A DNA stretch of 64,000 nucleotides from Caballeronia grimmiae (GTDB lineage Bacteria; Pseudomonadota; Gammaproteobacteria; Burkholderiales; Burkholderiaceae): contig NZ_JFHE01000008.1 in the NCBI RefSeq assembly GCF_000698555.1, forward strand, positions 62,001 to 126,000. The letters run 5' to 3'. Every line of letters begins with the position of its first letter. Position 1 is the first letter of the stretch. Shown piece by piece: positions 45,814-54,178 of the stretch. The position numbers and the translations under genes are program-made. The notes below the pieces were generated by a model. It ran no database searches. It had not been told where the DNA came from and was given only the letters and a program-made list of their open reading frames with translations.

Positions 45814-46743
45814 ATGGATCGTTTTCTCAGCATCGAGGCTTTTGTGCGGGTGGCTGAAACCACGAGCTTCGCGGAGGCGGCGCGCCAACTCGGCGTAACG
45901 AGCTCCGTCGTCACGAACCGAATCCAGCAACTGGAGAAGTTTCTCAACGCGCCGCTGTTTCACCGCAGTACGCGCCACGTGCGACTCTCGGAAGTTGGTG
46001 AAACGTTCTATCGCGAGTGCGCGGAAGTCGTGGGACGCGTCAACGAGTTGACAGATCAAATGCGCGAACTGCGTGCGACGCCCACTGGACGCTTGCGAAT
46101 CCAGATGTTGCCCGGTTTTGCGCTAGGTCATTTTGGCGCATCACTGGCTGAATTCAATCGGCGCTATCCGGCGATACAACTCGATGTAATCGTCAATGAC
46201 CGGGTCGTCGACCCTATCGAAGAGGGTTTCGATGTCGCCTTCCAAATCTTTCCACCGATCTCCGAATCACTCATTGAGCGGCGTCTTTTTACCGTGCGAC
46301 GGCTGTTTTGCGCTGCGCCCTCCTACCTGGACGAGCATGGCGCACCGCAACATCCTCGCGAACTACTCGACCATACAACGGCGCTCTACTCGGGCTATCC
46401 ATCGCGCAATCGCTGGACAATGAAGCGCGGCGAAGAAGTCTTCGAAATGGAGTTGCCCGGCATGATCCGTTCGAACTCCGTGCATCTGCTGCGCGACTAT
46501 GCGCTCACGGGTGGCGGAGTGGTCTGTCTGCCAACGCTGGTGGCGAGTGCTGCGCTGCTGGATGGATCGCTCGTGCCCATTCTGACTGACTATGCGCTAT
46601 CGCCGCTGAACTTCGCGGCGGTCTACCCGGCGACTCAGCGGCAGGCTTTGAAGGTAAAAGCCCTCGTTGAATTCCTGGCCGACCGGCTCGGCCCTGAGCC
46701 GGCTTGGGATCTACCGCTGATCGAGCGCGGCTGGGTCAGCTGA
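45814..46743 (+). CDS. LysR-family regulator of the hydroquinone operon
   Basis: This 309-residue LysR protein has the helix-turn-helix at residues 1-60 (TSFAEAARQLGVTSSVVTNRIQQLEKFLNAPLFHRSTRHVRLSEVG) and a CrgA-like effector domain. GGAAGGGA upstream fixes the start at 45814 rather than the earlier in-frame ATG. It is encoded directly before hapC in the same direction. LysR proteins control the known p-nitrophenol/hydroquinone operons (PnpR), so it is the probable activator here, perhaps acting at ATTCGCGAAT (44132 and 46764). Confidence 0.9.
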   Translation: MDRFLSIEAFVRVAETTSFAEAARQLGVTSSVVTNRIQQLEKFLNAPLFHRSTRHVRLSEVGETFYRECAEVVGRVNELTDQMRELRATPTGRLRIQMLPGFALGHFGASLAEFNRRYPAIQLDVIVNDRVVDPIEEGFDVAFQIFPPISESLIERRLFTVRRLFCAAPSYLDEHGAPQHPRELLDHTTALYSGYPSRNRWTMKRGEEVFEMELPGMIRSNSVHLLRDYALTGGGVVCLPTLVASAALLDGSLVPILTDYALSPLNFAAVYPATQRQALKVKALVEFLADRLGPEPAWDLPLIERGWVS

Positions 46744-46763
46744 TACAGCCTATGCCGGGGATT

Positions 46764-46773
46764 ATTCGCGAAT
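46764..46773. promoter_or_regulatory. Palindrome ATTCGCGAAT, candidate LysR operator (upstream of hapC)
   Basis: Second copy of the 10-bp palindrome found upstream of the MFS gene, here 93 bases before the hapC start. That distance suits a LysR recognition site. Confidence 0.4.
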
Positions 46774-46826
46774 CGCAAACGCCGTAATCGCGCACGGTCC
46801 GCTTGTTGTCATCCTGTTGTGCTCAT

Positions 46827-46847
46827 AAAGTTGGATCTAACAACTTT
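46827..46847. promoter_or_regulatory. Inverted repeat overlapping the hapC leader
   Basis: AAAGTTG (46827-46833) and CAACTTT (46841-46847) form perfect arms around seven bases, immediately before the AGGAGA ribosome site of hapC. It could be an operator or a leader hairpin that affects translation. Confidence 0.4.
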
Positions 46848-46865
46848 TCCAAACAGGAGACAACG

Positions 46866-47369
46866 ATGACCGAGACGTCATTTCACACCGTCCTTGGCTC
46901 GCTCGACAACTACCGCAAGGGCGACATCGAAATCACCAGTGGCTCCGCACGCCACTACGTTTTTTCCAACATCTTCGAAGTCGCAGCGCACTCCGCCGCT
47001 TACGAAAAAGTCGTGGTCGGCAAGAACCTCGACTATGTCATCGAGGCATTGCGCACGGAAGGAGAGTCGCCGTGGTTCGCCTGTACACACGACGAGTTCG
47101 CCATTCTGATGGACGGTGAAGTCCGCATCGATTTCATCAAGCTCGCTGAACCGCCGCAGAACGGCAATGGCACCGTGCTCGCAGCCGCGTCGGGCGAGCA
47201 GCCGGCCGGCCGCGCGATGGGTCACATCGTGTTGCGCCGGGGCCATCAGGCACTGCTGCCGGCCGGCTGTGCATATCGCTTCAGCGCTTCCAGGCCGGGC
47301 GTCGCGCTCGTCCAAACGATGCTGGGCGAGCTGTCCGTAGAGAAGTGGGCCGACATCTGCCTGCACTGA
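46866..47369 (+). CDS. hapC: Hydroquinone 1,2-dioxygenase small subunit
   Basis: This 167-residue protein is the small subunit of the two-component Fe(II) hydroquinone dioxygenase (HapC/PnpC type). It is a cupin-like protein (HYVFSNIFEVAAHSAAYEKVVVGKNLDYVIEALR, then FACTHDEFAILMDGEVRIDF) that lacks a catalytic metal site of its own and pairs with the large subunit encoded 70 bases downstream. Size matches the known subunit of about 18 kDa. CAGGAGA gives the start at 46866. The identification rests on length, fold and the firmly identified partner gene. Confidence 0.85.
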   Translation: MTETSFHTVLGSLDNYRKGDIEITSGSARHYVFSNIFEVAAHSAAYEKVVVGKNLDYVIEALRTEGESPWFACTHDEFAILMDGEVRIDFIKLAEPPQNGNGTVLAAASGEQPAGRAMGHIVLRRGHQALLPAGCAYRFSASRPGVALVQTMLGELSVEKWADICLH

Positions 47370-47439
47370 CACGCCGTCACTGGACGGCGCATTGGCATTC
47401 GTTAGAGCCGCCCATCAGAACATCATCAGGAGACTTCAC

Positions 47440-48459
47440 ATGGCTAGCCTTGAGACCTTCGATCAGCCGGTTGATTTCGCCGCCCACACGGTGCGCGCGA
47501 GCGAACCGGACGCGGTGACCGGCTATCGGCGCTTCACGCTTGGCGCGTTCGAATTTATGCGCGACGAGTACTTCGTCAAAATCAACTGGCCCGCGAAAGG
47601 CCAAACGCGCACGCACGCTGTGCCCGCCGATGCGTTCCTGCGCGCGATGATGCGCGACGTTGCCTGGGGCTTCTTCTACGGCTGGGTCAACTTCGATCAT
47701 GTATTCGGCACGCGCAATCACTACGGCAAGGTCGACGTGTACGCCGGGTCCTTCAACGGCATCATGAAAGACGCGGGTGTCGACTACAGCGAAACGTTCG
47801 AGACGCCGACCATCATGGCGACGTTCAAGGCGATCCTGCACGACTGGACCAACGAAGGTTTCGATCCCTTCGCCGCTCCCGAAGAAACCGGAACCGCGTT
47901 TGGCCGCAAGCACGGCGACAACGACGCCGCCATCGAGCGCACGCGCATCGCTACGCGTCGCATGCCGGGACTCGAAGGCGACTCGCCGTTGCGCGACGAT
48001 CTGCCGGTGAATCGCGCGTTCGCGGACGTGCCACAGGACGAGCCGGAGGTTCACGTCGAACCGGGCTTCGAGGGGCAGTTGCACGCATTCAGTCTCTTCA
48101 AATACCTGTCGCGTTCGGACGTGACGTGGAATCCGTCTGTGACGTCGGTGTGCGGCCCGAGTCTCTTTTGCCCGACCACCGAGGAATACATCCTGCCGGT
48201 GTTTCATGGCAATGATCGGGTCGAATGGTTCCTTCAACTGTCGGACGAGATCGTCTGGGATATCGGTGACAAGAACACCGGCGCGCCGCGCGCACGCATC
48301 ACGATGCGGGCAGGCGACATTTGCGCGATGCCGGCAGATATCCGCCACCAGGGCTATTCAACGAAGCGCTCGATGCTGCTCGTCTGGGAGAACGCGACAC
48401 CCAATCTGCCGAAGCGTTATGAAACCGGGGAACTCAAGCCCTATCCGGTTGATTTCTGA
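47440..48459 (+). CDS. hapD: Hydroquinone 1,2-dioxygenase large (catalytic) subunit
   Basis: This 339-residue subunit cleaves hydroquinone with O2 to 4-hydroxymuconic semialdehyde. The four iron ligands reported for the PnpD crystal structure (His256, Asn258, Glu262, His303) are all present here at the same residue numbers: FHGNDRVEW supplies H256, N258 and E262, and DIRHQGY supplies H303. Length matches the family. CAGGAGA gives the start at 47440. It is coupled to hapC upstream and to the semialdehyde dehydrogenase gene 34 bases downstream. This is a separate structural class from intradiol and extradiol catechol dioxygenases. Confidence 0.95.
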   Translation: MASLETFDQPVDFAAHTVRASEPDAVTGYRRFTLGAFEFMRDEYFVKINWPAKGQTRTHAVPADAFLRAMMRDVAWGFFYGWVNFDHVFGTRNHYGKVDVYAGSFNGIMKDAGVDYSETFETPTIMATFKAILHDWTNEGFDPFAAPEETGTAFGRKHGDNDAAIERTRIATRRMPGLEGDSPLRDDLPVNRAFADVPQDEPEVHVEPGFEGQLHAFSLFKYLSRSDVTWNPSVTSVCGPSLFCPTTEEYILPVFHGNDRVEWFLQLSDEIVWDIGDKNTGAPRARITMRAGDICAMPADIRHQGYSTKRSMLLVWENATPNLPKRYETGELKPYPVDF

Positions 48460-48493
48460 GCCGCCGGCTTCTGTTACCACCGAGGATTTCTCC

Positions 48494-49960
48494 ATGCAAA
48501 CCCAGCTTTTCATCGACGGCCGCTTCACCGATGCAGTGGAAGGCGGCACCATCGACGTGCTCAACCCGCACGACGGGTCGCTTATCACGAAGATCGCCGC
48601 CGCCACGGCCGCTGACGTCGATCTCGCCGTTGCTGCCGCTACGCGCGCCTTTCCGCAGTGGGCCGCCACCTCCGCTGCGGAGCGCGGCCGCCTGCTGCTG
48701 CGTCTCGCCGATGCCATCGAGGCGAATGCCGAAGAACTCGCTCAACTCGAATCGCTGGACACGGGCCACCCGATACGCGATTCGCGGGCACTGGATGTGC
48801 CGCGCACCGCGGCCTGCTTTCGCTACTTCGGCGGCATGGCCGACAAGCTGCAGGGCTCGGTGATTCCCGTCGAAACCGGCTTCCTGAACTACGTGCAGCG
48901 CGCGCCGATCGGTGTCGTCGGCCAGATCGTGCCGTGGAATTTCCCGCTGATGTTCACGAGCTGGAAGATGGGTCCCGCGCTCGCAGCCGGCAACACCGTC
49001 GTGATCAAGCCGTCCGAAATCACGCCGCTCTCCACGCTGCGCATCGCCGAACTTATGGCGGAGGTGGGTTTTCCGGCCGGCGTCGTCAATGTCGTGACGG
49101 GCTATGGCCATACGGCCGGCCAGCAGTTAGCGGAGCACCCGGGCGTCGGCAAGATCGCCTTCACCGGGTCGACTGCAACTGGCCGGCGCATCGTCAAGGC
49201 GTCGCAGGGCAACCTCAAGCGCGTGCAACTGGAACTGGGCGGCAAAGGCGCCAACATCGTCTTCGAAGATGCAGATCTCGACGCCGCCATCAACGGCGCC
49301 GCGTGGGCCATCTTTCACAACCAGGGCCAGGCTTGTATCGCGGGCTCGCGCCTTATTCTCAACGAGCGCATCGCCGATGAATTTCTCGAACGCTTCGTCG
49401 CGCTGGCCGCATCGGTCCGGGTGGGCAATCCGCTCGATCCCGAAACGGAGATGGGGCCACTGACTTCGCGCGAGCACCTCGAGCGGGTCAAGACGTTCGT
49501 CGATGTGGCGCGCGAGCAGGGCGGGCGCGTGCTGACTGGCGGCACCGCACCGCAGGACGCGTCGCTGGCAGCGGGGTATTACGTGCGGCCCACGGTGATC
49601 GAGGCCAGGACGCCGCAGGATCGGGTCGCGCAGGAAGAAGTATTTGGCCCGTTTGTAACGGTGCTGCGCTTCAAGGACGACAACGAGGCGCTGGCGATCG
49701 CCAATAGCACCGAGTACGGGCTGGGCAGCGGCCTGTGGACACGTGACCTTTCACGTGCGCATCGCATGGCGGCAAACATCAATGCGGGTATGTGCTGGAT
49801 CAACTGCTACAAGCGTGTCAATCCAGGTAGCCCGTTCGGTGGCGTGGGGCAGTCGGGCTATGGCCGCGAGATGGGCTTCGAAGCAATGCACGACTATACG
49901 GAAGCCCGCTCGGTGTGGGTCAACGTCGACGGCAACGTGCCGCCGCACTTCAAGCGCTGA
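48494..49960 (+). CDS. hapE: 4-hydroxymuconic semialdehyde dehydrogenase (aldehyde dehydrogenase family)
   Basis: This 488-residue NAD(P)-dependent aldehyde dehydrogenase oxidises the ring-cleavage product to maleylacetate. Family motifs are IVPWNFPLMFTSWKMGPALAAGN near residue 150, the glycine motif FTGSTATGRRI near 225, the catalytic Glu in LELGGKGANIVF near 250 and the catalytic Cys in NQGQACIAGSRL near 283. The late EEVFGPFVTVLRF is intact. The start at 48494 (MQTQLFIDGRF) is the family start; the longer frame overlaps hapD. Substrate assignment comes from its place between hapD and hapF. Confidence 0.9.
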   Translation: MQTQLFIDGRFTDAVEGGTIDVLNPHDGSLITKIAAATAADVDLAVAAATRAFPQWAATSAAERGRLLLRLADAIEANAEELAQLESLDTGHPIRDSRALDVPRTAACFRYFGGMADKLQGSVIPVETGFLNYVQRAPIGVVGQIVPWNFPLMFTSWKMGPALAAGNTVVIKPSEITPLSTLRIAELMAEVGFPAGVVNVVTGYGHTAGQQLAEHPGVGKIAFTGSTATGRRIVKASQGNLKRVQLELGGKGANIVFEDADLDAAINGAAWAIFHNQGQACIAGSRLILNERIADEFLERFVALAASVRVGNPLDPETEMGPLTSREHLERVKTFVDVAREQGGRVLTGGTAPQDASLAAGYYVRPTVIEARTPQDRVAQEEVFGPFVTVLRFKDDNEALAIANSTEYGLGSGLWTRDLSRAHRMAANINAGMCWINCYKRVNPGSPFGGVGQSGYGREMGFEAMHDYTEARSVWVNVDGNVPPHFKR

Positions 49961-49967
49961 GGCCGTC

Positions 49968-51035
49968 ATGGAGCGGTTCGTCTATCAGGGCATGCCTTCG
50001 CGCGTGGTGTTCGAGTGGGGCGCGCTCGCACGGTTGCCCGAGGAAATCGAGCGTCTCGGCGCGAGGCGCGCGTTGATTCTTGCGACGCCGGAGCAACAGG
50101 GACTGGCTGACCGCGTCGCTCAGGAGCTCGGCACGCGTGCGGCGGGCGTGCACGCACAAGCCGTCATGCATGTGCCCGTGGAGGTGGCGCGTGCCGCACG
50201 CGATGCGGCCGCCGCGCTCGATGCAGATTGCTGCGTGGCGGTCGGCGGCGGCTCGACCATCGGGCTGGGCAAGGCGATTGCCCTCGAATCGCCGCTGCCG
50301 ATTGTCGCGGTGCCGACGACCTATGCGGGCTCGGAGATGACGCCGATCTTCGGAGTCACTGAAGGGCGTCTCAAACGCACCGGGCGCGATCCACGCGTGC
50401 TGCCCCGTACGGTGATCTACGATCCGTCGCTCACGCTTTCGCTGCCCGCGGCGATCTCGGCGGCCTCTGGCGTCAATGCCCTCGCGCACGCGATGGAAGC
50501 GCTTTACGCGGAAGACGCCAACCCGGTAATCAGCTTGATGGCGGAGGAATCGATCCGCGCCTTAGGTGAGGCGCTTCCGGTCATCGTGCAGCGGCCCGAC
50601 GACGCCACGATGCGCAGTCGCGCGTTGTATGGCGCATGGCTTGCGGGCACGTGCCTCGGCTCGGTAGGCATGGCGCTGCATCACAAGCTTTGCCACACCT
50701 TGGGCGGCACGTTCAACCTGCCTCATGCGCAAACCCACGCTGCAATGCTTCCTCACACGGCCCATTACAACCATGCGGCCGCCCCCGAAGCGCTCGGGCG
50801 GGTCGCCCGCGCACTCGGGGGATCTCATGCCGAGCAGGCGGGACCCCTGCTGTTCGCGCTGAACCGCAAGCTCGGTATTGCGGGCGCACTCGAGGCGCTC
50901 GGCATGCCTGAGCCGGGCCTTGACGAAGCGGCCGATCTCGCTTGCAAGAACCCGTATGCGAATCCACGCCCGATCGAGCGCGAAGCAATCCGAGCACTCT
51001 TGCAACGTGCCTGGAGCGGCGCGGAACCGGTCTGA
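49968..51035 (+). CDS. hapF: Maleylacetate reductase (iron-containing alcohol dehydrogenase family)
   Basis: This 355-residue enzyme reduces maleylacetate to 3-oxoadipate with NAD(P)H. The nucleotide loop is VAVGGGSTIGLGKAIAL near residue 85, then VPTTYAGSEMTPIFG near 110, and metal-binding His residues in GVNALAHAMEALY, HHKLCHTLGGTFNLPHAQTHA match maleylacetate reductases. It starts seven bases after the hapE stop. It is the meeting point of the hydroquinone branch and the hydroxyquinol branch encoded next. Confidence 0.92.
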   Translation: MERFVYQGMPSRVVFEWGALARLPEEIERLGARRALILATPEQQGLADRVAQELGTRAAGVHAQAVMHVPVEVARAARDAAAALDADCCVAVGGGSTIGLGKAIALESPLPIVAVPTTYAGSEMTPIFGVTEGRLKRTGRDPRVLPRTVIYDPSLTLSLPAAISAASGVNALAHAMEALYAEDANPVISLMAEESIRALGEALPVIVQRPDDATMRSRALYGAWLAGTCLGSVGMALHHKLCHTLGGTFNLPHAQTHAAMLPHTAHYNHAAAPEALGRVARALGGSHAEQAGPLLFALNRKLGIAGALEALGMPEPGLDEAADLACKNPYANPRPIEREAIRALLQRAWSGAEPV

Positions 51036-51064
51036 GCGCCATGAGGACGATGACGGAGGTCGAT

Positions 51065-51946
51065 ATGCTTGCTGACAAGGAAGGACTGGGACCGAGTCTG
51101 ACCGATCAGGTCGTGGCGAGCTTCGCAGCTACACCCGACGAGCGTCTGCGCACGGTGATGCAGAGCCTCGTGCGGCACCTTCACGCGTTTGTCAACGAAG
51201 TCGAGTTGACCGAGGCTGAATGGATGGCGGCGGTCCGGTTTCTGACCGCGACGGGCAAGATGTGCGATGACGTGGTGCGACAGGAGTTCATCCTGCTGTC
51301 GGATACACTGGGCGTGTCCATGCTGGTCGATGCGATCAACCATCGCTACGCGACAGGCGCGACCGACAGTACCGTGTTCGGCCCGTTCTACATTGACGGC
51401 ATGCCCGAGCGCGAGTTTGGAGAAACTATGGCGCTCACGCCCGGGACACCTGCGCTGGTGCATGGCCGTGTTCTGACGACGGATGGCGAGCCCATAGCGG
51501 GCGCGGTGCTCGATGTATGGCAAACCGCCGAGAATGGCATGTACTCGGGCCAGGACACGGCGCAACAGCACGGCAATCTGCGCGGACGATATCGCACTGA
51601 CGCCAGCGGCTGCTACGCGATCTCGACGATCGTGCCGGTCAGCTATCCGATACCCACGGACGGTCCGGTTGGGAAGATGCTCGAAGCGACGGGACGGCAT
51701 CCGTGGCGTCCGGCCCATATGCACTTCATGATCGACGCACCAGGCTTTCGCACCCTGGTCACCCATCTATTCGACGAAGGCGACCCGTATCTGGGCTCGG
51801 ACGCGGTCTTTGGGGTCAAGCCGTCGCTCATGGTGGCGTACCGCGAGAGACCGGCGAGCGATGCGCTCGCGCGTCAATTCAGCTTTGACGGCGCCTTTCG
51901 CGAAGCGCGCTACGACTTCGTCCTCGACCGGGGCTTAAAAGAATGA
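51065..51946 (+). CDS. Intradiol dioxygenase, hydroxyquinol 1,2-dioxygenase-like
   Basis: This protein of about 293 residues cleaves hydroxyquinol (or a catechol) between the hydroxyls; hydroxyquinol would give maleylacetate. An N-terminal dimerisation helix domain (TVMQSLVRHLHAFVNEVELTEAEW) precedes the catalytic beta-sandwich. Fe(III) ligands are visible: Tyr in GMYSGQD, Tyr in PVSYPIP and both His in RPAHMHFMI. GGAGG at 51055-51059 favours the ATG at 51065; ATGs at 51050 and 51041 are in frame. It lets the operon process hydroxyquinol as well as hydroquinone, both reaching maleylacetate reductase. The next gene overlaps it by four bases. Confidence 0.92.
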   Translation: MLADKEGLGPSLTDQVVASFAATPDERLRTVMQSLVRHLHAFVNEVELTEAEWMAAVRFLTATGKMCDDVVRQEFILLSDTLGVSMLVDAINHRYATGATDSTVFGPFYIDGMPEREFGETMALTPGTPALVHGRVLTTDGEPIAGAVLDVWQTAENGMYSGQDTAQQHGNLRGRYRTDASGCYAISTIVPVSYPIPTDGPVGKMLEATGRHPWRPAHMHFMIDAPGFRTLVTHLFDEGDPYLGSDAVFGVKPSLMVAYRERPASDALARQFSFDGAFREARYDFVLDRGLKE

Positions 51947-52257
51947 GACGCTATTTCGCGGTTTTCGCTACCGATAAATCAGGAATGCGTGACGTTCGCG
52001 AGCGTGTGAGACCGCTTCACAGAACGTACCTGAGAAACGCTGCTCCCGAGCATGGCGTCTTTGTGCGACTCGGGGGTCCGACGCTTGTCCCTCAATGCGA
52101 TGCGATGAACGGAACGCTATTGGTGGTCGAGGCAGACGGAATCAACGACGTCATGGCGTTTATTCGAAACGATCCTTATATGCAAGCAGGTTTGTTCGAC
52201 CGCGTCGAGGTGAGACCTTGGGACTGGAGCTTCGGCAATCCGGAGCACCGCGTCTGA
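51943..52257 (+). CDS. YciI-family small protein
   Basis: This 104-residue protein has the ferredoxin-like dimeric YciI fold (RRYFAVFATDKSGM, VRPLHRTYL, GPTLVP, and the C-terminal PYMQAGLFDRVEVRPWDWSFG). Its ATG overlaps the stop of the intradiol dioxygenase gene (ATGA), implying translational coupling. YciI-like proteins accompany several aromatic pathways, where they may act as muconolactone-isomerase-like or dehalogenase-like enzymes; no specific role is shown. Confidence 0.88.
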   Translation: MRRYFAVFATDKSGMRDVRERVRPLHRTYLRNAAPEHGVFVRLGGPTLVPQCDAMNGTLLVVEADGINDVMAFIRNDPYMQAGLFDRVEVRPWDWSFGNPEHRV

Positions 52258-52415
52258 GAAGGAGTCTGCCGCGCTGGTGCTTCGCTGCAAGACGCACAAT
52301 CTGATGGTAAGTCGTCAAGTAGCCCACTGCCTCCTGGCATCAACAGATTCCGCGAGCGCGTTCCAGGTCGCTTGCGGGCTCGACCCACGTGCGGCTTCCA
52401 TCGGAAGGCTCACTT

Positions 52416-52784
52416 ATGAAACCAGTGACTACAAATCGCACGTTCTTGGGCGGGCTGACCTCTGTTCCCGATGGAGGTGCCAAAGAAGTTCGTGAAGGAT
52501 TGCTCATCCTGCGTCGGGGACACGACGCGTGGGCGTATCGCAATGTATGTCCGCATTTTTCTGTGCCGCTTAATTATGAACCGGACACTTTCTGCACTTA
52601 CGAGAGCCGAGTCTTGATGTGTGCACACCATAGCGCAATGTTTCGTTTCGAGGACGGACTGTGCGTCGACGGTCCATGCAGTGGTGCGCGTCTCACACCG
52701 GTTGCAATAACTATTCACGACAACAACATTTTCATCGACGAAGGAGGGGGCTCGGATGATGAGAACAAGAAAAACTGCGCATGA
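52416..52784 (+). CDS. Rieske [2Fe-2S] ferredoxin
   Basis: This 122-residue small electron carrier binds a Rieske cluster through CPH (C45, H47) and CAHH (C69, H72). It has no oxygenase large-subunit partner nearby, so it is not obviously part of a ring-hydroxylating system. It may donate electrons to a distant oxygenase or keep the iron of a dioxygenase reduced, as ferredoxins do for some catechol dioxygenases. GGAAGG lies before the ATG at 52416. The gap to the YciI gene is 158 bases, so it may have its own promoter. Confidence 0.9.
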   Translation: MKPVTTNRTFLGGLTSVPDGGAKEVREGLLILRRGHDAWAYRNVCPHFSVPLNYEPDTFCTYESRVLMCAHHSAMFRFEDGLCVDGPCSGARLTPVAITIHDNNIFIDEGGGSDDENKKNCA

Positions 52785-53061
52785 AGTTTCACTTAGTATC
52801 CTATGTACAACGGCCGTGTGGCGATGAAGCGTTGCCGGCTTTGCAAGGCGACGATGCCTCGGTACGTTCCTGCGACGGGCGAGAGGTTGGGTCGCTCAGG
52901 TACCAGATTCAACCCGCGTGCCGTCGATGTGTCACCGAACTGATTGATGAAACCGCGGCTTCGTCTGTGTATCCCGCGCAATGTGGCGGGGACTGACGCG
53001 GAGTTGCATGATATGTCTTAGCCGTTCGATCCCTCGGACGACCCACATTCCAGGAGCCATC

Positions 53062-53664
53062 ATGACGAGAGTACTCGTTCTTTATTATTCGATGTACGGT
53101 CATATCGAAACGATGGCCGACGCGGTGGCCGAGGGCGCGCGCGCCGTTCCCGGCACCGAGGTGACGATCAAGCGCGTACCCGAAACGATTCCCGCCGAAC
53201 AGGCTGCTGCTTACGGAGTCAAACTCGACCAGAAGGCGCCGGTCGCGACACCCGATGAACTGGCCGATTACGACGCCATCATATTCGGCACCCCAACGCG
53301 CTTCGGCAATATGGCCGGGCAAATGCGCACATTCCTCGACCAGACCGGCGGGCTGTGGATGAAAGGCGCCCTTATCGGCAAGATCGGCAGCGTTTTTGCA
53401 TCGACAGGGACTCAACACGGCGGCCAGGAAACCACCATCACTTCGTTCCATACGACCCTGCTGCATCAGGGCATGGTGATCGTGGGAGTGCCGTACGCCT
53501 GTGCGGGTCTTACCAACATGAATGAAATCACCGGCGGTACGCCCTACGGCGCAACCACGCTGGCCGGCGCTGATGGCAGCCGGCAGCCGTCACAGAACGA
53601 ACTGGAGATCGCGCGCTATCAGGGCAAGCATGTCGCCGAACTCGCTGCAAAAATCGCTGGATAG
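53062..53664 (+). CDS. wrbA: NAD(P)H:quinone oxidoreductase, WrbA type (benzoquinone reductase)
   Basis: This 200-residue flavodoxin-fold enzyme has the FMN phosphate loop [12 protein letters not shown] near residue 8, [25 protein letters not shown] near 78 and [25 protein letters not shown] near 112, all typical of WrbA. It reduces quinones by two electrons with NAD(P)H. In p-nitrophenol operons the PnpB enzyme of this family turns p-benzoquinone into hydroquinone, which would suit this cluster. CAGGAG precedes the ATG at 53062; 277 bases separate it from the Rieske gene, with no gene between. Confidence 0.92.
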   Translation: MTRVLVLYYSMYGHIETMADAVAEGARAVPGTEVTIKRVPETIPAEQAAAYGVKLDQKAPVATPDELADYDAIIFGTPTRFGNMAGQMRTFLDQTGGLWMKGALIGKIGSVFASTGTQHGGQETTITSFHTTLLHQGMVIVGVPYACAGLTNMNEITGGTPYGATTLAGADGSRQPSQNELEIARYQGKHVAELAAKIAG

Positions 53665-53677
53665 CCGCTAGCATGAG

Positions 53678-53701
53678 GGGAGCGGCGAAACAAACGCTCC
53701 C
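53678..53701 (+). terminator. Hairpin between wrbA and the DoxX gene
   Basis: GGGAGCG (53678-53684) pairs with CGCTCCC (53695-53701) around a ten-base loop, just after the wrbA stop. There is no T run, so it may only attenuate or stabilise the message. Confidence 0.35.
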
Positions 53702-53764
53702 ATTCTCTAAACCTGGGGCTATCTCCGCGTCAGCGGCGGCACCCCGTTTCAAACGGGAACGATC

Positions 53765-54178
53765 ATGCGATATACCCTCTTCGAGCGACGCAAAGACGAA
53801 CTTATCCTGGTTGCGCGTGTGCTTCTGATGGTCCTGTTTCTTATCTTCGGCTGGAGCAAGCTGACGGGCTTTTCAGGCACGATTGGTTACATGGCGAAGG
53901 CAGGCGCGCCGTTTCCCGCGCTCTCGGCCGTGATTGCGGTCGTCATGGAGTTGTTCGTCGGACTTGCAATTGTCGTCGGATTCTATACTCGTCCGCTCGC
54001 GTTTCTGTTTGCGTTGTACACGCTAGGCACAGCGCTCATCGGTCATCATTTCTGGACGATGGCCGGCGCAGAACGAGCCGCGAACATGATCAACTTCTAC
54101 AAGAACGTCAGCATCATGGGCGGACTGCTGCTTCTGTGCGTAACCGGCCCTGGGAAGTACTCGATCGACAGGAAGTGA
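53765..54178 (+). CDS. DoxX-family membrane protein
   Basis: This 137-residue protein has four helices and the DoxX signature LLMVLFLIFGWSKLTGFSGTIGYMAKAGAPFP. DoxX-type proteins are quinone-related membrane proteins often encoded in redox or aromatic operons; no defined activity can be claimed. A possible ribosome site (GGGAACG) lies before the ATG. It is the last gene of the presumed hydroquinone cluster. Confidence 0.88.
   Translation: MRYTLFERRKDELILVARVLLMVLFLIFGWSKLTGFSGTIGYMAKAGAPFPALSAVIAVVMELFVGLAIVVGFYTRPLAFLFALYTLGTALIGHHFWTMAGAERAANMINFYKNVSIMGGLLLLCVTGPGKYSIDRK

Noticed and set aside
48206-48493. N-terminal extension of the aldehyde dehydrogenase frame
   Set aside because: It overlaps hapD in another frame; the family start MQTQLFIDGRF is at 48494.
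51041-51064. Upstream ATG (51041) as the start of the intradiol dioxygenase
   Set aside because: The GGAGG site at 51055-51059 is correctly placed only for the ATG at 51065.
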